Of a stretch of DNA of 64,000 nucleotides, positions 7,842 to 16,864 are shown piece by piece. Both the position numbers and the translations under genes were made by a program. The notes below the pieces were generated by a model. That model was not told where the DNA came from. It ran no database searches and saw only the letters and a list, made by a program, of their open reading frames with translations. The stretch's first letter is position 1, and every line of letters starts with the position of its first letter. Source of the stretch: Mixta intestinalis (GTDB lineage Bacteria > Pseudomonadota > Gammaproteobacteria > Enterobacterales > Enterobacteriaceae); contig NZ_CP028271.1 of NCBI RefSeq assembly GCF_009914055.1, positions 4,154,001 to 4,218,000 of the forward strand, in the 5' to 3' direction.

Positions 7842-10169
7842 TTAACGTTTTTTGCCGAAGGCGGCGGCTAAGGCATCGCCCATAGCGCTGTTGCCCGGCG
7901 CGTTGGTGGTGGCACGCGCCCGTGGTTTGGCAGCGGCGCGGCTGTTGTTTTCACGCCCCTGCGCACGCGGCGCACCACGTGAAGCGCTTTCGCCTGGCTG
8001 TTCGTCCAGACGCATAGTCAACGCGATGCGTTTACGCTGTATATCGACCTCAAGCACCTTCACTTTCACGATATCGCCCGCTTTAACCACGGTATGCGGA
8101 TCCTCAACGAACTTATCGGAGAGCGAAGAGATATGGACAAGGCCATCCTGATGGACGCCGATATCCACAAAGGCACCGAAGTTGGTCACATTGGTGACCG
8201 CACCTTCCAGCACCATACCCGGCAGCAGATCGTTCATGGTTTCGACACCTTCCGCGAACTGGGCGGTTTTAAACTCTGGACGCGGATCGCGGCCCGGTTT
8301 TTCCAGCTCTTTCAGGATATCGCTGACGGTGGGGACGCCGAAACGCTCGGTGGTAAAGTCTACCGCTTTCAGCTTGCGCAGCTCGCCAGCATTGCCCATC
8401 AGTTCGCGCAGCGACTGGCGGGTAGCTTCGAGAATACGCTCGACTACCGGATAGGCTTCCGGATGCACGGTTGAGGCATCAAGCGGGTTATCGCCGTGAT
8501 TGATACGTAAAAAGCCGGCGCACTGCTCGAAGGCTTTCGGGCCGAGGCGGCTGACTTTCAGTAACTGCTGACGGTTCTGGAAGCGTCCGTTCTCATCGCG
8601 CCAGCTGACAATATTTTGCGCCATCATGCGTGACAGCCCGGCAACGCGCGTCAGCAGCGCCACGGAAGCGGTATTGAGATCGACACCAACGGCGTTCACA
8701 CAGTCTTCTACCACCGCATCCAGCTTTTTCGCCAGCATCGACTGGCTGACATCATGCTGATACTGACCGACACCGATCGATTTCGGATCGATTTTTACCA
8801 GCTCCGCCAGCGGATCCTGCAGGCGACGGGCGATAGAAACCGCACCGCGCAGCGACACATCCAGATCGGGGAACTCCTGCGCTGCCAGCTCGGAGGCGGA
8901 GTAAACCGATGCGCCCGCTTCGCTGACCACCACTTTCTGCGCCGTCACCTGCGGGAACTGTTTTTGCAGGTCGAGGAAGAAACGTTCGGTTTCTCGTGAG
9001 GCGGTGCCGTTGCCGATCGCGACCAGTTCTACCTGATGGCGAGTACAGAGTGCCGCTACCGCTGCCGCCGCTTTTGCCGCCTGGCCGGTATGCGGATAAA
9101 CGGTATCGGTAGCCACCAGCTTGCCGGTAGCATCCACTACGGCAACTTTAACGCCGGTGCGCAGGCCGGGATCGAGGCCCATCGTGGCGCGCATACCGGC
9201 CGGGGCCGCCATCAGCAGATCGTGCAGGTTACGAGCAAAAACGTTAATCGCCTCTTCTTCCGCACGTTCGCGTATGCTGCCCATCAGTTCGGTTTCCAGA
9301 TGCAGCAAAACTTTAATGCGCCACGTCCAGCTGACTACCGCTTTGCGCCAGGCGTCCGCCGGGGCGTTATTCAGGCGCAGGTTAAGATGGTCGGCAATAA
9401 GCTGCTCACCGTAACTTTCACGCGGCGGTTCGTCGAACTGCGGATCGGCATTGAGCGAAAGTTGCAGGACGCCTTCGTTGCGCCCACGGAACATCGCCAG
9501 CGCACGATGGGAAGGTACGGTCGCCAGCGCTTCATGATGGTCGAAATAATCACGGAATTTCGCACCCGCGTCCTCTTTCCCTTCCACCACGCGTGAAACC
9601 AGATGCGCGTTTTTCCACAGGTAATCGCGCACCTTTGCCAGCAGCGCGGCATCTTCTGCGAAGCGTTCCATCAGGATATAGCGTGCGCCATCCAGCGCGG
9701 CTTTAACGTCTGCGATGCCCTTGTCCGCATCGACAAATTCAGCGGCCAGCTGCTCCGGCTGATGCGAAGGATCCTGCCATAGCGTATCGGCTAACGGCTC
9801 CAGCCCTGCTTCAATGGCGATCTGTCCGCGCGTGCGGCGTTTCGGTTTGTAGGGAAGGTACAGGTCTTCGAGTTCGGTTTTACTCAGGGTGCCGTTGATG
9901 GCGGCGGCGAGTTCATCGCTGAGCTTGCCCTGCTCGGCGACAGATTTAAGGATCGCCTGGCGACGATCTTCTAACTCGCGCAGATAGCCGAGGCGGGTTT
10001 CCAGCTGGCGTAGCTGAGTATCATCAAGCCCGCCGGTTACTTCCTTACGATAACGTGCGATAAACGGCACGGTATTCCCTTCATCCAGCAGGCGGATAGC
10101 GGCATCAACTTGTTCAGCCCGCGCCTGAAGTTCACCCGCAATAATGCGGCTCAGCGAATCATTCATCAT
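7842..10169 (-). CDS. tex: Tex family RNA-binding transcription accessory protein (YhgF)
   Basis: Tex is a conserved multi-domain nucleic-acid-binding protein of the cytoplasm, implicated in transcription accuracy and gene expression. The 775 residues have the expected order: an N-terminal helical region with VPFIARYRKE, a YqgF/RNase H-like domain beginning MGLDPGLRTGVK at about residue 330, helix-hairpin-helix repeats (LNTASVALLTRVAGLS), and a C-terminal S1 domain (GAVTNVTNFGAFVDIG then GLVHISSLSDKFV). A basic, disordered tail rich in Arg, Ala and Gly ends the protein. It is transcribed away from greB; 195 bp separate the two start codons. Confidence 0.95.
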   Translation of the reverse strand: MMNDSLSRIIAGELQARAEQVDAAIRLLDEGNTVPFIARYRKEVTGGLDDTQLRQLETRLGYLRELEDRRQAILKSVAEQGKLSDELAAAINGTLSKTELEDLYLPYKPKRRTRGQIAIEAGLEPLADTLWQDPSHQPEQLAAEFVDADKGIADVKAALDGARYILMERFAEDAALLAKVRDYLWKNAHLVSRVVEGKEDAGAKFRDYFDHHEALATVPSHRALAMFRGRNEGVLQLSLNADPQFDEPPRESYGEQLIADHLNLRLNNAPADAWRKAVVSWTWRIKVLLHLETELMGSIRERAEEEAINVFARNLHDLLMAAPAGMRATMGLDPGLRTGVKVAVVDATGKLVATDTVYPHTGQAAKAAAAVAALCTRHQVELVAIGNGTASRETERFFLDLQKQFPQVTAQKVVVSEAGASVYSASELAAQEFPDLDVSLRGAVSIARRLQDPLAELVKIDPKSIGVGQYQHDVSQSMLAKKLDAVVEDCVNAVGVDLNTASVALLTRVAGLSRMMAQNIVSWRDENGRFQNRQQLLKVSRLGPKAFEQCAGFLRINHGDNPLDASTVHPEAYPVVERILEATRQSLRELMGNAGELRKLKAVDFTTERFGVPTVSDILKELEKPGRDPRPEFKTAQFAEGVETMNDLLPGMVLEGAVTNVTNFGAFVDIGVHQDGLVHISSLSDKFVEDPHTVVKAGDIVKVKVLEVDIQRKRIALTMRLDEQPGESASRGAPRAQGRENNSRAAAKPRARATTNAPGNSAMGDALAAAFGKKR

Positions 10170-10364
10170 CGGTTCACTATCTTACTAGCACAGTTTGAGA
10201 AACAGGGGACAGTTATACGGATTGATGGCTGAAATTGCCAGCAATGCGGCGCGCTTTAGGCCAGATTCCGAGAGCCACTTCCCGATTGACGATTCTGTTG
10301 TACCATTAACGCAAACGGGCGGCTTGCCAGCCCGCTCATTACGATCAGCAGACAGGAAAGCGGT

Positions 10365-10859
10365 GTGAAGACTCAACTGATTACCCGTGAAGGGTATAAC
10401 AAACTTCGGGCGGAACACGATCATTTATGGAACGAGAAACGCCCGGAGATCACTAAAATTGTCTCCTGGGCCGCCAGCCTGGGCGATCGCTCGGAAAACG
10501 CCGATTACACCTACAATAAGCGCCTGTTGCGCCAAATCGATCGCCGGGTACGCTATCTGCGTAAGTGCCTGGCGGAGCTGAAGATCGTTGATTACTCGCC
10601 ACAACAGGAAGGGAAGGTGTTCTTCGGTGCCTGGGTTGAGGTAGAAAACGAGCAGGGCGAAGTAAAGCGTTTTCGGATTGTGGGGCCGGATGAAATCTAC
10701 GGCGAGGTAAAAGATTATATTTCTATCGATTCGCCGATGGCGCGCGCGCTGATTAAAAAAGAGGTGGATGATGAAGTGCATGTTAATACGCCGGAAGGTG
10801 AAAAAATTTGGTTTGTGAACCGTATCGAGTATCAGCGTGATAGTGGTGGCGCAGCGTAA
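10365..10859 (+). CDS. greB: Transcription elongation factor GreB
   Basis: GreB enters the RNA polymerase secondary channel and stimulates cleavage of backtracked transcripts. The 164 residues form an N-terminal coiled coil with the acidic tip residues Asp41 and Glu44 (SLGDRSENADY) and a C-terminal FKBP-like domain (VDYSPQQEGKVFFGAWV, then YISIDSPMARALI). The start is GTG at 10365, giving MKTQLITREGY, which aligns with E. coli GreB. The upstream ACAGGAAAG serves as ribosome binding site. A 9-bp inverted repeat follows the stop. Confidence 0.96.
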   Translation: MKTQLITREGYNKLRAEHDHLWNEKRPEITKIVSWAASLGDRSENADYTYNKRLLRQIDRRVRYLRKCLAELKIVDYSPQQEGKVFFGAWVEVENEQGEVKRFRIVGPDEIYGEVKDYISIDSPMARALIKKEVDDEVHVNTPEGEKIWFVNRIEYQRDSGGAA

Positions 10860-10866
10860 AAAGAGC

Positions 10867-10913
10867 GGAGAATAATGACTTTTTCAATAAAGCCAGGGCA
10901 ACACTTATTCTCC
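10867..10913. repeat. Inverted repeat downstream of greB
   Basis: Perfect 9-bp arms (GGAGAATAA at 10867-10875 and TTATTCTCC at 10905-10913) are separated by 29 nt. There is no T-run after the right arm, so it is not a classical terminator. The function is unknown. Confidence 0.35.
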
Positions 10914-10974
10914 GGTGGCGAAAGAGTACGGCAAAAAACAGATTTATAGCTACAGCAAGGGTAAGAATATTGCC

Positions 10975-11208
10975 TCAGTAGTCAGAGGCTTTCTGATGAA
11001 ATCGGTTTATGGCGGTAAGAATAATCGTGGTGTTAACGGGCGTTATCTCCGACAGAAAATCCGTAGCTGCCAGCTTCTGCTCGTCGGCAGGATCTACTAT
11101 CCCGCTGGCGGCCTCGATATCGGTTAGGTTGCTGCTGGCAGGCTCGGCTGCCATAACATAACCGCTGATAAACAGAACCAGAGAGCAAATCAGCATTATC
11201 TTGTTCAT
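10975..11208 (-). CDS. Small putative exported protein, unknown function
   Basis: This is a 77-residue predicted protein with a clear signal peptide: Lys3, a hydrophobic core (IMLICSLVLFISGYV) and a cleavage site around MAAEP. The mature part of about 57 residues is mostly neutral to acidic (SSNLTDIEAASG, DPADEQKL) and has no Cys or motif I recognise. The ATG at 11208 was chosen over an upstream in-frame codon because it begins the signal peptide and has GGGA about 6 nt before it. It sits alone between greB and ompR on the opposite strand. It could be a secreted or lipid-free periplasmic peptide; I do not recognise a family. Coding status is moderately likely. Confidence 0.5.
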   Translation of the reverse strand: MNKIMLICSLVLFISGYVMAAEPASSNLTDIEAASGIVDPADEQKLAATDFLSEITPVNTTIILTAINRFHQKASDY

Positions 11209-11745
11209 CTTTATTCCCGGCTGATAAATAAAAGAACGCGTGCCGTATCGAATATAGGTTTTATGCACGGCACGTGAAAAGCATTGTTTTTTAACGAATA
11301 GGGTTGAGTTAAGTTATTGCTGGATCGGTCGTTTTCGGCCTGCGAATATTCCTGGCTGAGCATAACGATAAAAAAATAAACGTCAGCGTTTTCTGCTAAT
11401 AGTTGGACTCAACGCACGCTAATCTGACGGGTGGCGTTTCAGGTAAGGGGGTAAAAAAACAGGTGATACGCCAGTTTTAACTTAAGTGCCTGTTTTTAGA
11501 TGGAAAAGAAAAACCTGGTGGTCTGCGCCAGTGTAAGGCAGAGATTGCGGTGTGTTTTCAGAAAAGCCGGAGCGCGGCATGGCGGCCTGTCCGATCGCGA
11601 AAAAGCATATTAAATGCGCGATAACCTGCTGTTTAATATGCTTTGTAACAATTTCGGCTAGAATATAAACCAATAATGGCTGTCACAGCTACGCTTCTTT
11701 TTTAACAATATCGGCTCGGGCAATAGCGCCTTTGGGAGTATCGAA
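11209..11745. other. Intergenic region upstream of ompR and of the small exported gene
   Basis: This is 537 bp without a gene I can support. It should hold the divergent promoters for the small exported gene and for ompR-envZ. The only clear structure is a perfect 13-bp inverted repeat about 100 bp before ompR, listed separately. A short minus-strand open frame at 11482-11673 has no signal or family feature and is not called. Confidence 0.5.
11602..11644. repeat. Perfect 13-bp inverted repeat upstream of ompR
   Basis: AAAGCATATTAAA (11602-11614) pairs with TTTAATATGCTTT (11632-11644) across a 17-nt spacer. It ends 101 bp before the ompR start codon. No T-run follows. It could be a leader hairpin or a dyad operator. 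Confidence 0.5.
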
Positions 11746-12465
11746 ATGCAAGAAAACTACAAAATTCTGGTCGTTGACGATGACATGCGCCTGCGTGCGC
11801 TGTTGGAGCGTTATCTGACAGAACAGGGTTTTCAGGTGCGCAGCGTGGCTAACGCCGAGCAAATGGATCGCCTGTTAACCCGCGAATCTTTCCACCTGAT
11901 GGTGCTTGATCTGATGTTGCCGGGAGAAGATGGTTTATCGATCTGCCGCCGTCTGCGCAGCCAAAGCAACCCCATGCCGATCATTATGGTGACGGCGAAA
12001 GGCGAAGAGGTCGATCGTATCGTTGGGCTGGAAATCGGTGCCGATGACTATATACCGAAGCCGTTTAACCCGCGTGAGCTGCTGGCGCGTATCCGTGCCG
12101 TGCTGCGCCGTCAGGCCAACGAGCTGCCGGGCGCACCTTCGCAGGAAGAAGCGGTAATCGCCTTTGGTAAATTTAAGCTGAACCTCGGCACGCGTGAAAT
12201 GTTCCGTGAAGATGAGCCAATGCCGTTAACCAGCGGCGAGTTTGCGGTACTGAAGGCGCTGGTCAGCCATCCACGCGAGCCGCTGTCACGCGATAAGCTG
12301 ATGAACCTGGCGCGTGGGCGAGAATACAGCGCCATGGAACGCTCCATTGATGTGCAGATTTCGCGCCTGCGTCGTATGGTGGAAGAGGATCCGGCGCATC
12401 CACGCTATATCCAGACCGTCTGGGGCCTGGGCTACGTTTTTGTACCGGACGGCACTAAAGCATGA
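11746..12465 (+). CDS. ompR: Two-component response regulator OmpR
   Basis: OmpR is the DNA-binding response regulator that controls porin and other genes in response to osmolarity and acid, partnered with EnvZ. The 239-residue protein has a receiver domain with acidic pocket Asp11/Asp12, phospho-acceptor Asp55 (LMVLDLMLPG) and Lys in TAKGEE. A winged-helix DNA-binding domain follows (PLTSGEFAVLKAL, then AMERSIDVQISRLRRM). It is the first gene of ompR-envZ, and its stop overlaps the envZ start by 4 nt. Confidence 0.98.
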   Translation: MQENYKILVVDDDMRLRALLERYLTEQGFQVRSVANAEQMDRLLTRESFHLMVLDLMLPGEDGLSICRRLRSQSNPMPIIMVTAKGEEVDRIVGLEIGADDYIPKPFNPRELLARIRAVLRRQANELPGAPSQEEAVIAFGKFKLNLGTREMFREDEPMPLTSGEFAVLKALVSHPREPLSRDKLMNLARGREYSAMERSIDVQISRLRRMVEEDPAHPRYIQTVWGLGYVFVPDGTKA

Positions 12466-13829
12466 AGCGACTCCGCTTTTCTCCCCGCAGTTCGTTTGCG
12501 CGCACGCTGCTGCTGATCGTCACGCTGCTGTTTGTCAGCCTGGTGACCACCTATCTGGTGGTGCTTAACTTCGCTATTCTGCCCAGCCTACAGCAGTTTA
12601 ATAAGGTGCTGGCGTATGAAGTGCGGATGTTAATGACTGACCGACTGCAACTGGAAGACGGCACCCAGCTGGAAGTGCCGCCGGCGTTCCGGCGTGAGAT
12701 CTACCGTGAACTGGGGATCTCTCTTTATACCAATGCGGCGGCGGAGGAGAGCGGATTACGTTGGGCTCAGCACTATCAGTTTTTAAGCGATCAGATGGCG
12801 CGTCAGCTTGGTGGCCCTACCGATGTGCGGGTTGAAGTGAACAAGAATTCGCCGGTAGTGTGGCTAAAAACCTGGCTTTCTCCCGACATCTGGGTACGCG
12901 TGCCGCTGACGGAAATTCATCAGGGCGATTTCTCGCCGCTGTTCCGCTATACGCTGGCGATTATGCTGTTGGCGATTGGGGGAGCCTGGCTGTTTATTCG
13001 CATTCAGAACCGACCGCTGGTGGAGCTGGAGCGCGCCGCATTGCAGGTAGGGAAAGGTATTATTCCACCGCCGCTGCGCGAGTATGGGGCCTCAGAAGTG
13101 CGTTCGGTTACGCGCGCCTTTAACCAGATGGCTTCCGGCGTTAAGCAACTGGCGGACGATCGTACGCTGCTGATGGCAGGCGTCAGTCACGATCTCCGTA
13201 CGCCGCTGACCCGTATTCGTCTGGCGACGGAGATGATGAGTGAAGAGGATGGCTACCTGGCAGAGTCAATCAATAAAGATATTGAAGAGTGTAACGCCAT
13301 TATCGAGCAGTTTATTGATTATCTGCGCACCGGCCAGGAGATGCAGACCGAACGCGCCGATCTTAACGCCGTGCTGAATGAGGTAGTGGCGGCGGAAAGC
13401 GGCTATGAGCGCGAAATCGAGGATGCGGTTATGCCGGAAGAGCTGATGCTGGATATCAATCCGCTCTCAATTAAGCGCGCAGCGGCTAATATGGTGGTAA
13501 ACGCGGCGCGTTATGGCAACGGCTGGATCAAGGTCAGCAGCGGGCGTGAGTTACAGCGCGCCTGGTTCCAGGTGGAAGATGATGGTCCGGGCATTAAGCC
13601 GGAGCAGCTCAAGCATCTGTTACAACCTTTTGTGCGCGGCGATAGCGCGCGCAGCACCAGCGGTACCGGCCTGGGGCTGGCGATTGTACAGCGTATTATT
13701 GATGCCCATCAGGGCTCGCTGGATATCGGCATTAGCGAGCGTGGCGGCCTGCGTATTCGCGCCTGGCTACCGTTGTCCGATACGCCGCACCCGTCAGGGG
13801 GGTTACCTTCAGCCTCTGCCACAAGCTAA
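12462..13829 (+). CDS. envZ: Osmosensor histidine kinase EnvZ
   Basis: EnvZ is the inner-membrane sensor kinase and phosphatase for OmpR. The 455 residues comprise a first membrane helix at about 15-37, a periplasmic domain (about 40-158), a second helix at about 162-179, and a HAMP region. The DHp domain carries the phospho-acceptor His243 (GVSHDLRTPLTR), and the HATPase domain has N-box MVVNAARYG and G-boxes DDGPGI and GTGLGLAI. The start overlaps ompR (ATGA). The C-terminal tail is short and Pro/Ser-rich. A strong terminator follows. Confidence 0.98.
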   Translation: MKRLRFSPRSSFARTLLLIVTLLFVSLVTTYLVVLNFAILPSLQQFNKVLAYEVRMLMTDRLQLEDGTQLEVPPAFRREIYRELGISLYTNAAAEESGLRWAQHYQFLSDQMARQLGGPTDVRVEVNKNSPVVWLKTWLSPDIWVRVPLTEIHQGDFSPLFRYTLAIMLLAIGGAWLFIRIQNRPLVELERAALQVGKGIIPPPLREYGASEVRSVTRAFNQMASGVKQLADDRTLLMAGVSHDLRTPLTRIRLATEMMSEEDGYLAESINKDIEECNAIIEQFIDYLRTGQEMQTERADLNAVLNEVVAAESGYEREIEDAVMPEELMLDINPLSIKRAAANMVVNAARYGNGWIKVSSGRELQRAWFQVEDDGPGIKPEQLKHLLQPFVRGDSARSTSGTGLGLAIVQRIIDAHQGSLDIGISERGGLRIRAWLPLSDTPHPSGGLPSASATS

Positions 13830-13839
13830 GCGATAAAGC

Positions 13840-13865
13840 AAAACCCCGCCAAAAGGCGGGGTTTT
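13840..13865. terminator. Bidirectional terminator between envZ and pckA
   Basis: A GC-rich 11-bp stem (13840-13850 with 13855-13865) has a 4-nt loop. It is followed by a T-run on the plus strand and has a matching A-run on the left arm, so it serves both convergent genes. Confidence 0.9.
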
Positions 13866-13881
13866 TTCTTTTGTGTCGCGG

Positions 13882-15501
13882 TTAAACCTGTGGACCGGCA
13901 GAAACCAGGGCAGCCCCGGCTGGGGTGTCAGTGTACTTCTCAAAGTTATTAATAAAGCGCTGTGCCAAATCCAGCGCACGGCTTTCCCACAGAGAAGGAT
14001 CCTGCCAGGTATTACGCGGATCGAGAATATGGCTATCGATCCCGGCCAGCGCTACCGGCACCTCAAGATTAAAGATCGGCAGCGTATGGGTTTCCGCATC
14101 TGACAGATCGCCGTTAAGGATCGCATTAATGATGGCGCGCGTGTCCTTCAACGAAATACGTTTGCCGGTGCCGTTCCAGCCGGTGTTGACCAAATAAGCT
14201 TCCGCGCCCGCCGCCTGCATCCGCTTCACCAACACTTCTGCATATTGGGTTGGATGCAGCGTTAAAAAAGCCGCGCCAAAGCAGGCGGAGAAGGTTGGTG
14301 TCGGTTCGGTGACGCCGCGCTCGGTACCGGCCAGCTTGGCGGTAAAGCCGGAAAGGAAATGATACTGCGTCTGATCGGGTGACAGGCGCGAAACCGGTGG
14401 CAGCACGCCGAAGGCATCGGCGGTCAGGAAGATCACTTTCTTCGCATGGCCTGCTTTAGAAACCGGTTTGACGATATTTTCAATGTGATAAATGGGATAA
14501 GAGACGCGTGTATTCTCTGTTTTGCTGGCGTCGCTGTAATCAATCGAACCATCGTTGCGTACCACAACGTTTTCCAGCAGCGCATCGCGGCGGATAGCGT
14601 GATAAATTTCTGGCTCTGCCTGCTCCGACAGGTTGATGGTTTTCGCGTAGCAGCCGCCTTCAAAGTTAAACACGCCGTCGTCGTCCCAGCCGTGCTCATC
14701 GTCGCCGATAAGCTGGCGTTTCGGATCGGTGGAAAGCGTGGTTTTTCCGGTGCCGGAAAGACCGAAGAAGATCGCAACGTCGCCCTTCTCACCAACGTTA
14801 GCCGAGCAGTGCATCGCGGCGATACCTTTCAGCGGCAACAGGTAGTTCATTACCGCGAACAGCCCTTTTTTCATTTCGCCGCCGTACCAGGTGCCGCCAA
14901 TCAGCTGCATATTCTCGCTAAGGTTAAAAGCGACAAAGTTCTCTGAATGCAGGCCCTGCTGCTGCCAGTCAGGATTGGTACATTTTGCACCGTTCATCAC
15001 CACGAAATCGGGCTTAAAGCTGGCGAGACCTTCCTCATCGGGGCGAATAAACATATTTTTGACGAAATGCGCCTGCCAGGCGACTTCGGTAATAAAACGC
15101 ACGCTCAGGCGTGTATCGGGGTTCGCGCCACACCAGGCGTCAATAACGAACAGGCGTTTACCGGAAAGCTGCTGCGTTACGCAGGATTTCAGTGCCTGCC
15201 AGGTTTCCTCAGACAAAGGCTGGTTATCGTTTTTCCCTTTGCCCTGGTCGTTCCACCACAGGGTATCGCGCGTGGTTGCGTCACGCACAATATATTTATC
15301 TTTTGGCGATCGTCCGGTGAAGATACCGGTGTCGACAGCGATCGCGCCGGACTGCGTTAGCGTGCCACGCTCATAGCCGCTCAGCTCCGGTCGGGTTTCT
15401 TCCTTAAATAAAGTTTCATAATCGGGATTATGAACCACTTCAACCGTATCGGTGATGCCATAAGCGACGAGATCCTGTGGCGTCAGGCCATTAGCGCGCA
15501 T
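13882..15501 (-). CDS. pckA: Phosphoenolpyruvate carboxykinase (ATP)
   Basis: PckA converts oxaloacetate and ATP to phosphoenolpyruvate, ADP and CO2, the entry step of gluconeogenesis, in the cytoplasm. The 539 residues match the family. Visible motifs are the P-loop FFGLSGTGKTTLS at about residue 245, the metal-binding region LIGDDEHGWDD, and YGGEMKKG. The ATG at 15501 is preferred to the in-frame codon at 15567 because AAGGAG lies 7 nt upstream and the start MRANGLTPQDL matches E. coli. It is monocistronic and convergent with envZ. Confidence 0.97.
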   Translation of the reverse strand: MRANGLTPQDLVAYGITDTVEVVHNPDYETLFKEETRPELSGYERGTLTQSGAIAVDTGIFTGRSPKDKYIVRDATTRDTLWWNDQGKGKNDNQPLSEETWQALKSCVTQQLSGKRLFVIDAWCGANPDTRLSVRFITEVAWQAHFVKNMFIRPDEEGLASFKPDFVVMNGAKCTNPDWQQQGLHSENFVAFNLSENMQLIGGTWYGGEMKKGLFAVMNYLLPLKGIAAMHCSANVGEKGDVAIFFGLSGTGKTTLSTDPKRQLIGDDEHGWDDDGVFNFEGGCYAKTINLSEQAEPEIYHAIRRDALLENVVVRNDGSIDYSDASKTENTRVSYPIYHIENIVKPVSKAGHAKKVIFLTADAFGVLPPVSRLSPDQTQYHFLSGFTAKLAGTERGVTEPTPTFSACFGAAFLTLHPTQYAEVLVKRMQAAGAEAYLVNTGWNGTGKRISLKDTRAIINAILNGDLSDAETHTLPIFNLEVPVALAGIDSHILDPRNTWQDPSLWESRALDLAQRFINNFEKYTDTPAGAALVSAGPQV

Positions 15502-15959
15502 ATTACTGCTCCTTTGTCGATTTGTACTGCCACAAATGTAGGGGGAGGACTTGCTGCGACCAGCCATAAAACAGAGCGAAGCGATTCAGTCTGCTTTACA
15601 ATTGCGGCAGTCTACTACTGTCTACATGCAGCGGAAGGAGAGAGTAGCAGAAATGAGAGACAAAACGGTTTTTTATAGAAATTCATCTTTATCTTATGAA
15701 AAGTAATGGTTAATGAATGGTTATTATAAAACAACATTTCATTTTATCCGTATAGCCTCCAGACTTTATGCTGCGCTAACGTGCTGAACCAGTGAATTTA
15801 AGTGCCAGGAGCGGGCATCGCTCAGGTGTTTCTCTGAGAAGATTTTGTTAACAAAAGGCGGCCTGAGCCGCCTTAAAAGAAGGGTAAGCGCTTGCTTAGT
15901 TAACTATGCGGGGCTATCGCATTAATGTGCTTATGGCATCCGGAAAGCCCCGTCCGTGC
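15502..15959. other. Intergenic region between pckA and hslO
   Basis: This is 458 bp with no gene. It should contain the pckA promoter on the minus strand (A+T-rich stretch around 15660-15760) and the hslO terminator at 15855-15874. I see no other clear structure apart from CGGGGCT/AGCCCCG arms at 15909-15915 and 15945-15951. Confidence 0.5.
15855..15874 (-). terminator. Probable terminator of hslO
   Basis: An 8-bp GC-rich stem (15855-15862 with 15867-15874) has a 4-nt loop, followed on the minus strand by TTTTGTT. It lies 86 bp after the hslO stop codon. Confidence 0.7.
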
Positions 15960-16838
15960 TTAATGGATCTGTTCGCTACCATTACTGGAATCGTTGCGAA
16001 TAGCGGCGATATCTACCGCATCGTAAAGATAATGGCTGCCGCAATAGTCGCAGTGCATATCGATCTGCCCGTCTTCCTTCAGGATCTGATCGACCTCTTC
16101 CTGCGGCAGCGTTTTCAGCACTTCACCGCAGCGCTCACGTGAGCAGGAACACTTAAAGCTGACGCTTTGCGGATCATAAACCGTCACTTCTTCCTGGTTA
16201 TAGAGACGCCACAGCACCTCGTTCGCAGGCAGGCCGATCAGTTCTTCGGTTTTGATGGTTTCCGTCAGCGTTGCCAGGTGATTGAAATCTTCCGGATCGG
16301 CGTTCTGGGCAGGCAGCACCTGCAACAGGATACCGGCAGCACCCGGCTGGCCTTCATATTCGCCGGTGCGAATAAACAGGCGCGTCGGCAGCTGTTCAGA
16401 ACGCATAAAATAGTCTTCCAGGCAGGCTGCCAGCGTCTCACCTTCCAGGCCTACCACGCCCTGGTAGCGTTCGCCTTTCTCCGGGGAGATGGTGATAACC
16501 AGATAGCCATTGCCAACCATCTCTTTCAGCGTACTGCCCGGTGCGATATCGCCCTGCATACGCGCTACGCCACGCATTTCCTGACGGTTATTACCGTTAA
16601 TCACCGCCAGCGACAGTGCGCCATCGCCCTGAAGCTGAACCGTAATGTCGCCTTCAAATTTCAGCGTGGCGGTCAGCAAGCTGGTAGCGACCAGAAGTTC
16701 GCCCAGTAGCTGCTGAACCGGCTGCGGATAATCGTGCCCGGAAATAATTTCCCGCCACGTATCGGACAGGTTAACCAGTTCGCCGCGAACCGCGTGGTTT
16801 TCGAACAGGTAACGGTGCATTTGGTCTTGATGAGCCAT
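15960..16838 (-). CDS. hslO: Redox-regulated chaperone Hsp33
   Basis: Hsp33 is a cytoplasmic holdase activated by oxidation and unfolding, protecting proteins during oxidative stress. The 292-residue protein has the typical N-terminal dimer domain (LLVATSLLTATLKF) and the C-terminal zinc redox switch with Cys230-x-Cys232 (FKCSCS) and Cys263-x2-Cys266 (HCDYC). It lies 26 bp downstream of hslR, so the two likely form one transcript, as in E. coli (heat-shock operon). Confidence 0.97.
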   Translation of the reverse strand: MAHQDQMHRYLFENHAVRGELVNLSDTWREIISGHDYPQPVQQLLGELLVATSLLTATLKFEGDITVQLQGDGALSLAVINGNNRQEMRGVARMQGDIAPGSTLKEMVGNGYLVITISPEKGERYQGVVGLEGETLAACLEDYFMRSEQLPTRLFIRTGEYEGQPGAAGILLQVLPAQNADPEDFNHLATLTETIKTEELIGLPANEVLWRLYNQEEVTVYDPQSVSFKCSCSRERCGEVLKTLPQEEVDQILKEDGQIDMHCDYCGSHYLYDAVDIAAIRNDSSNGSEQIH

Positions 16839-16864
16839 AGTTTTTCTCTCGTGTTGGCGGCGCG

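Noticed and set aside
9036..9596. Long plus-strand frame antisense to tex
   Set aside because: It is a codon-bias shadow of tex; no start signal or domain was recognised.
10915..11127. Plus-strand frame of 70 codons antisense to the small exported gene
   Set aside because: It starts with GTG inside a hairpin arm, has no ribosome site and no family pattern; the opposite strand has a clean signal peptide.
11482..11673. Minus-strand frame of 63 codons upstream of ompR
   Set aside because: It crosses the ompR leader repeat and has no recognisable domain or ribosome binding site.
15909..15951. CGGGGCT/AGCCCCG arms between pckA and hslO as a terminator
   Set aside because: The loop is 29 nt and there is no T-run; the 15855-15874 hairpin is a much better terminator.
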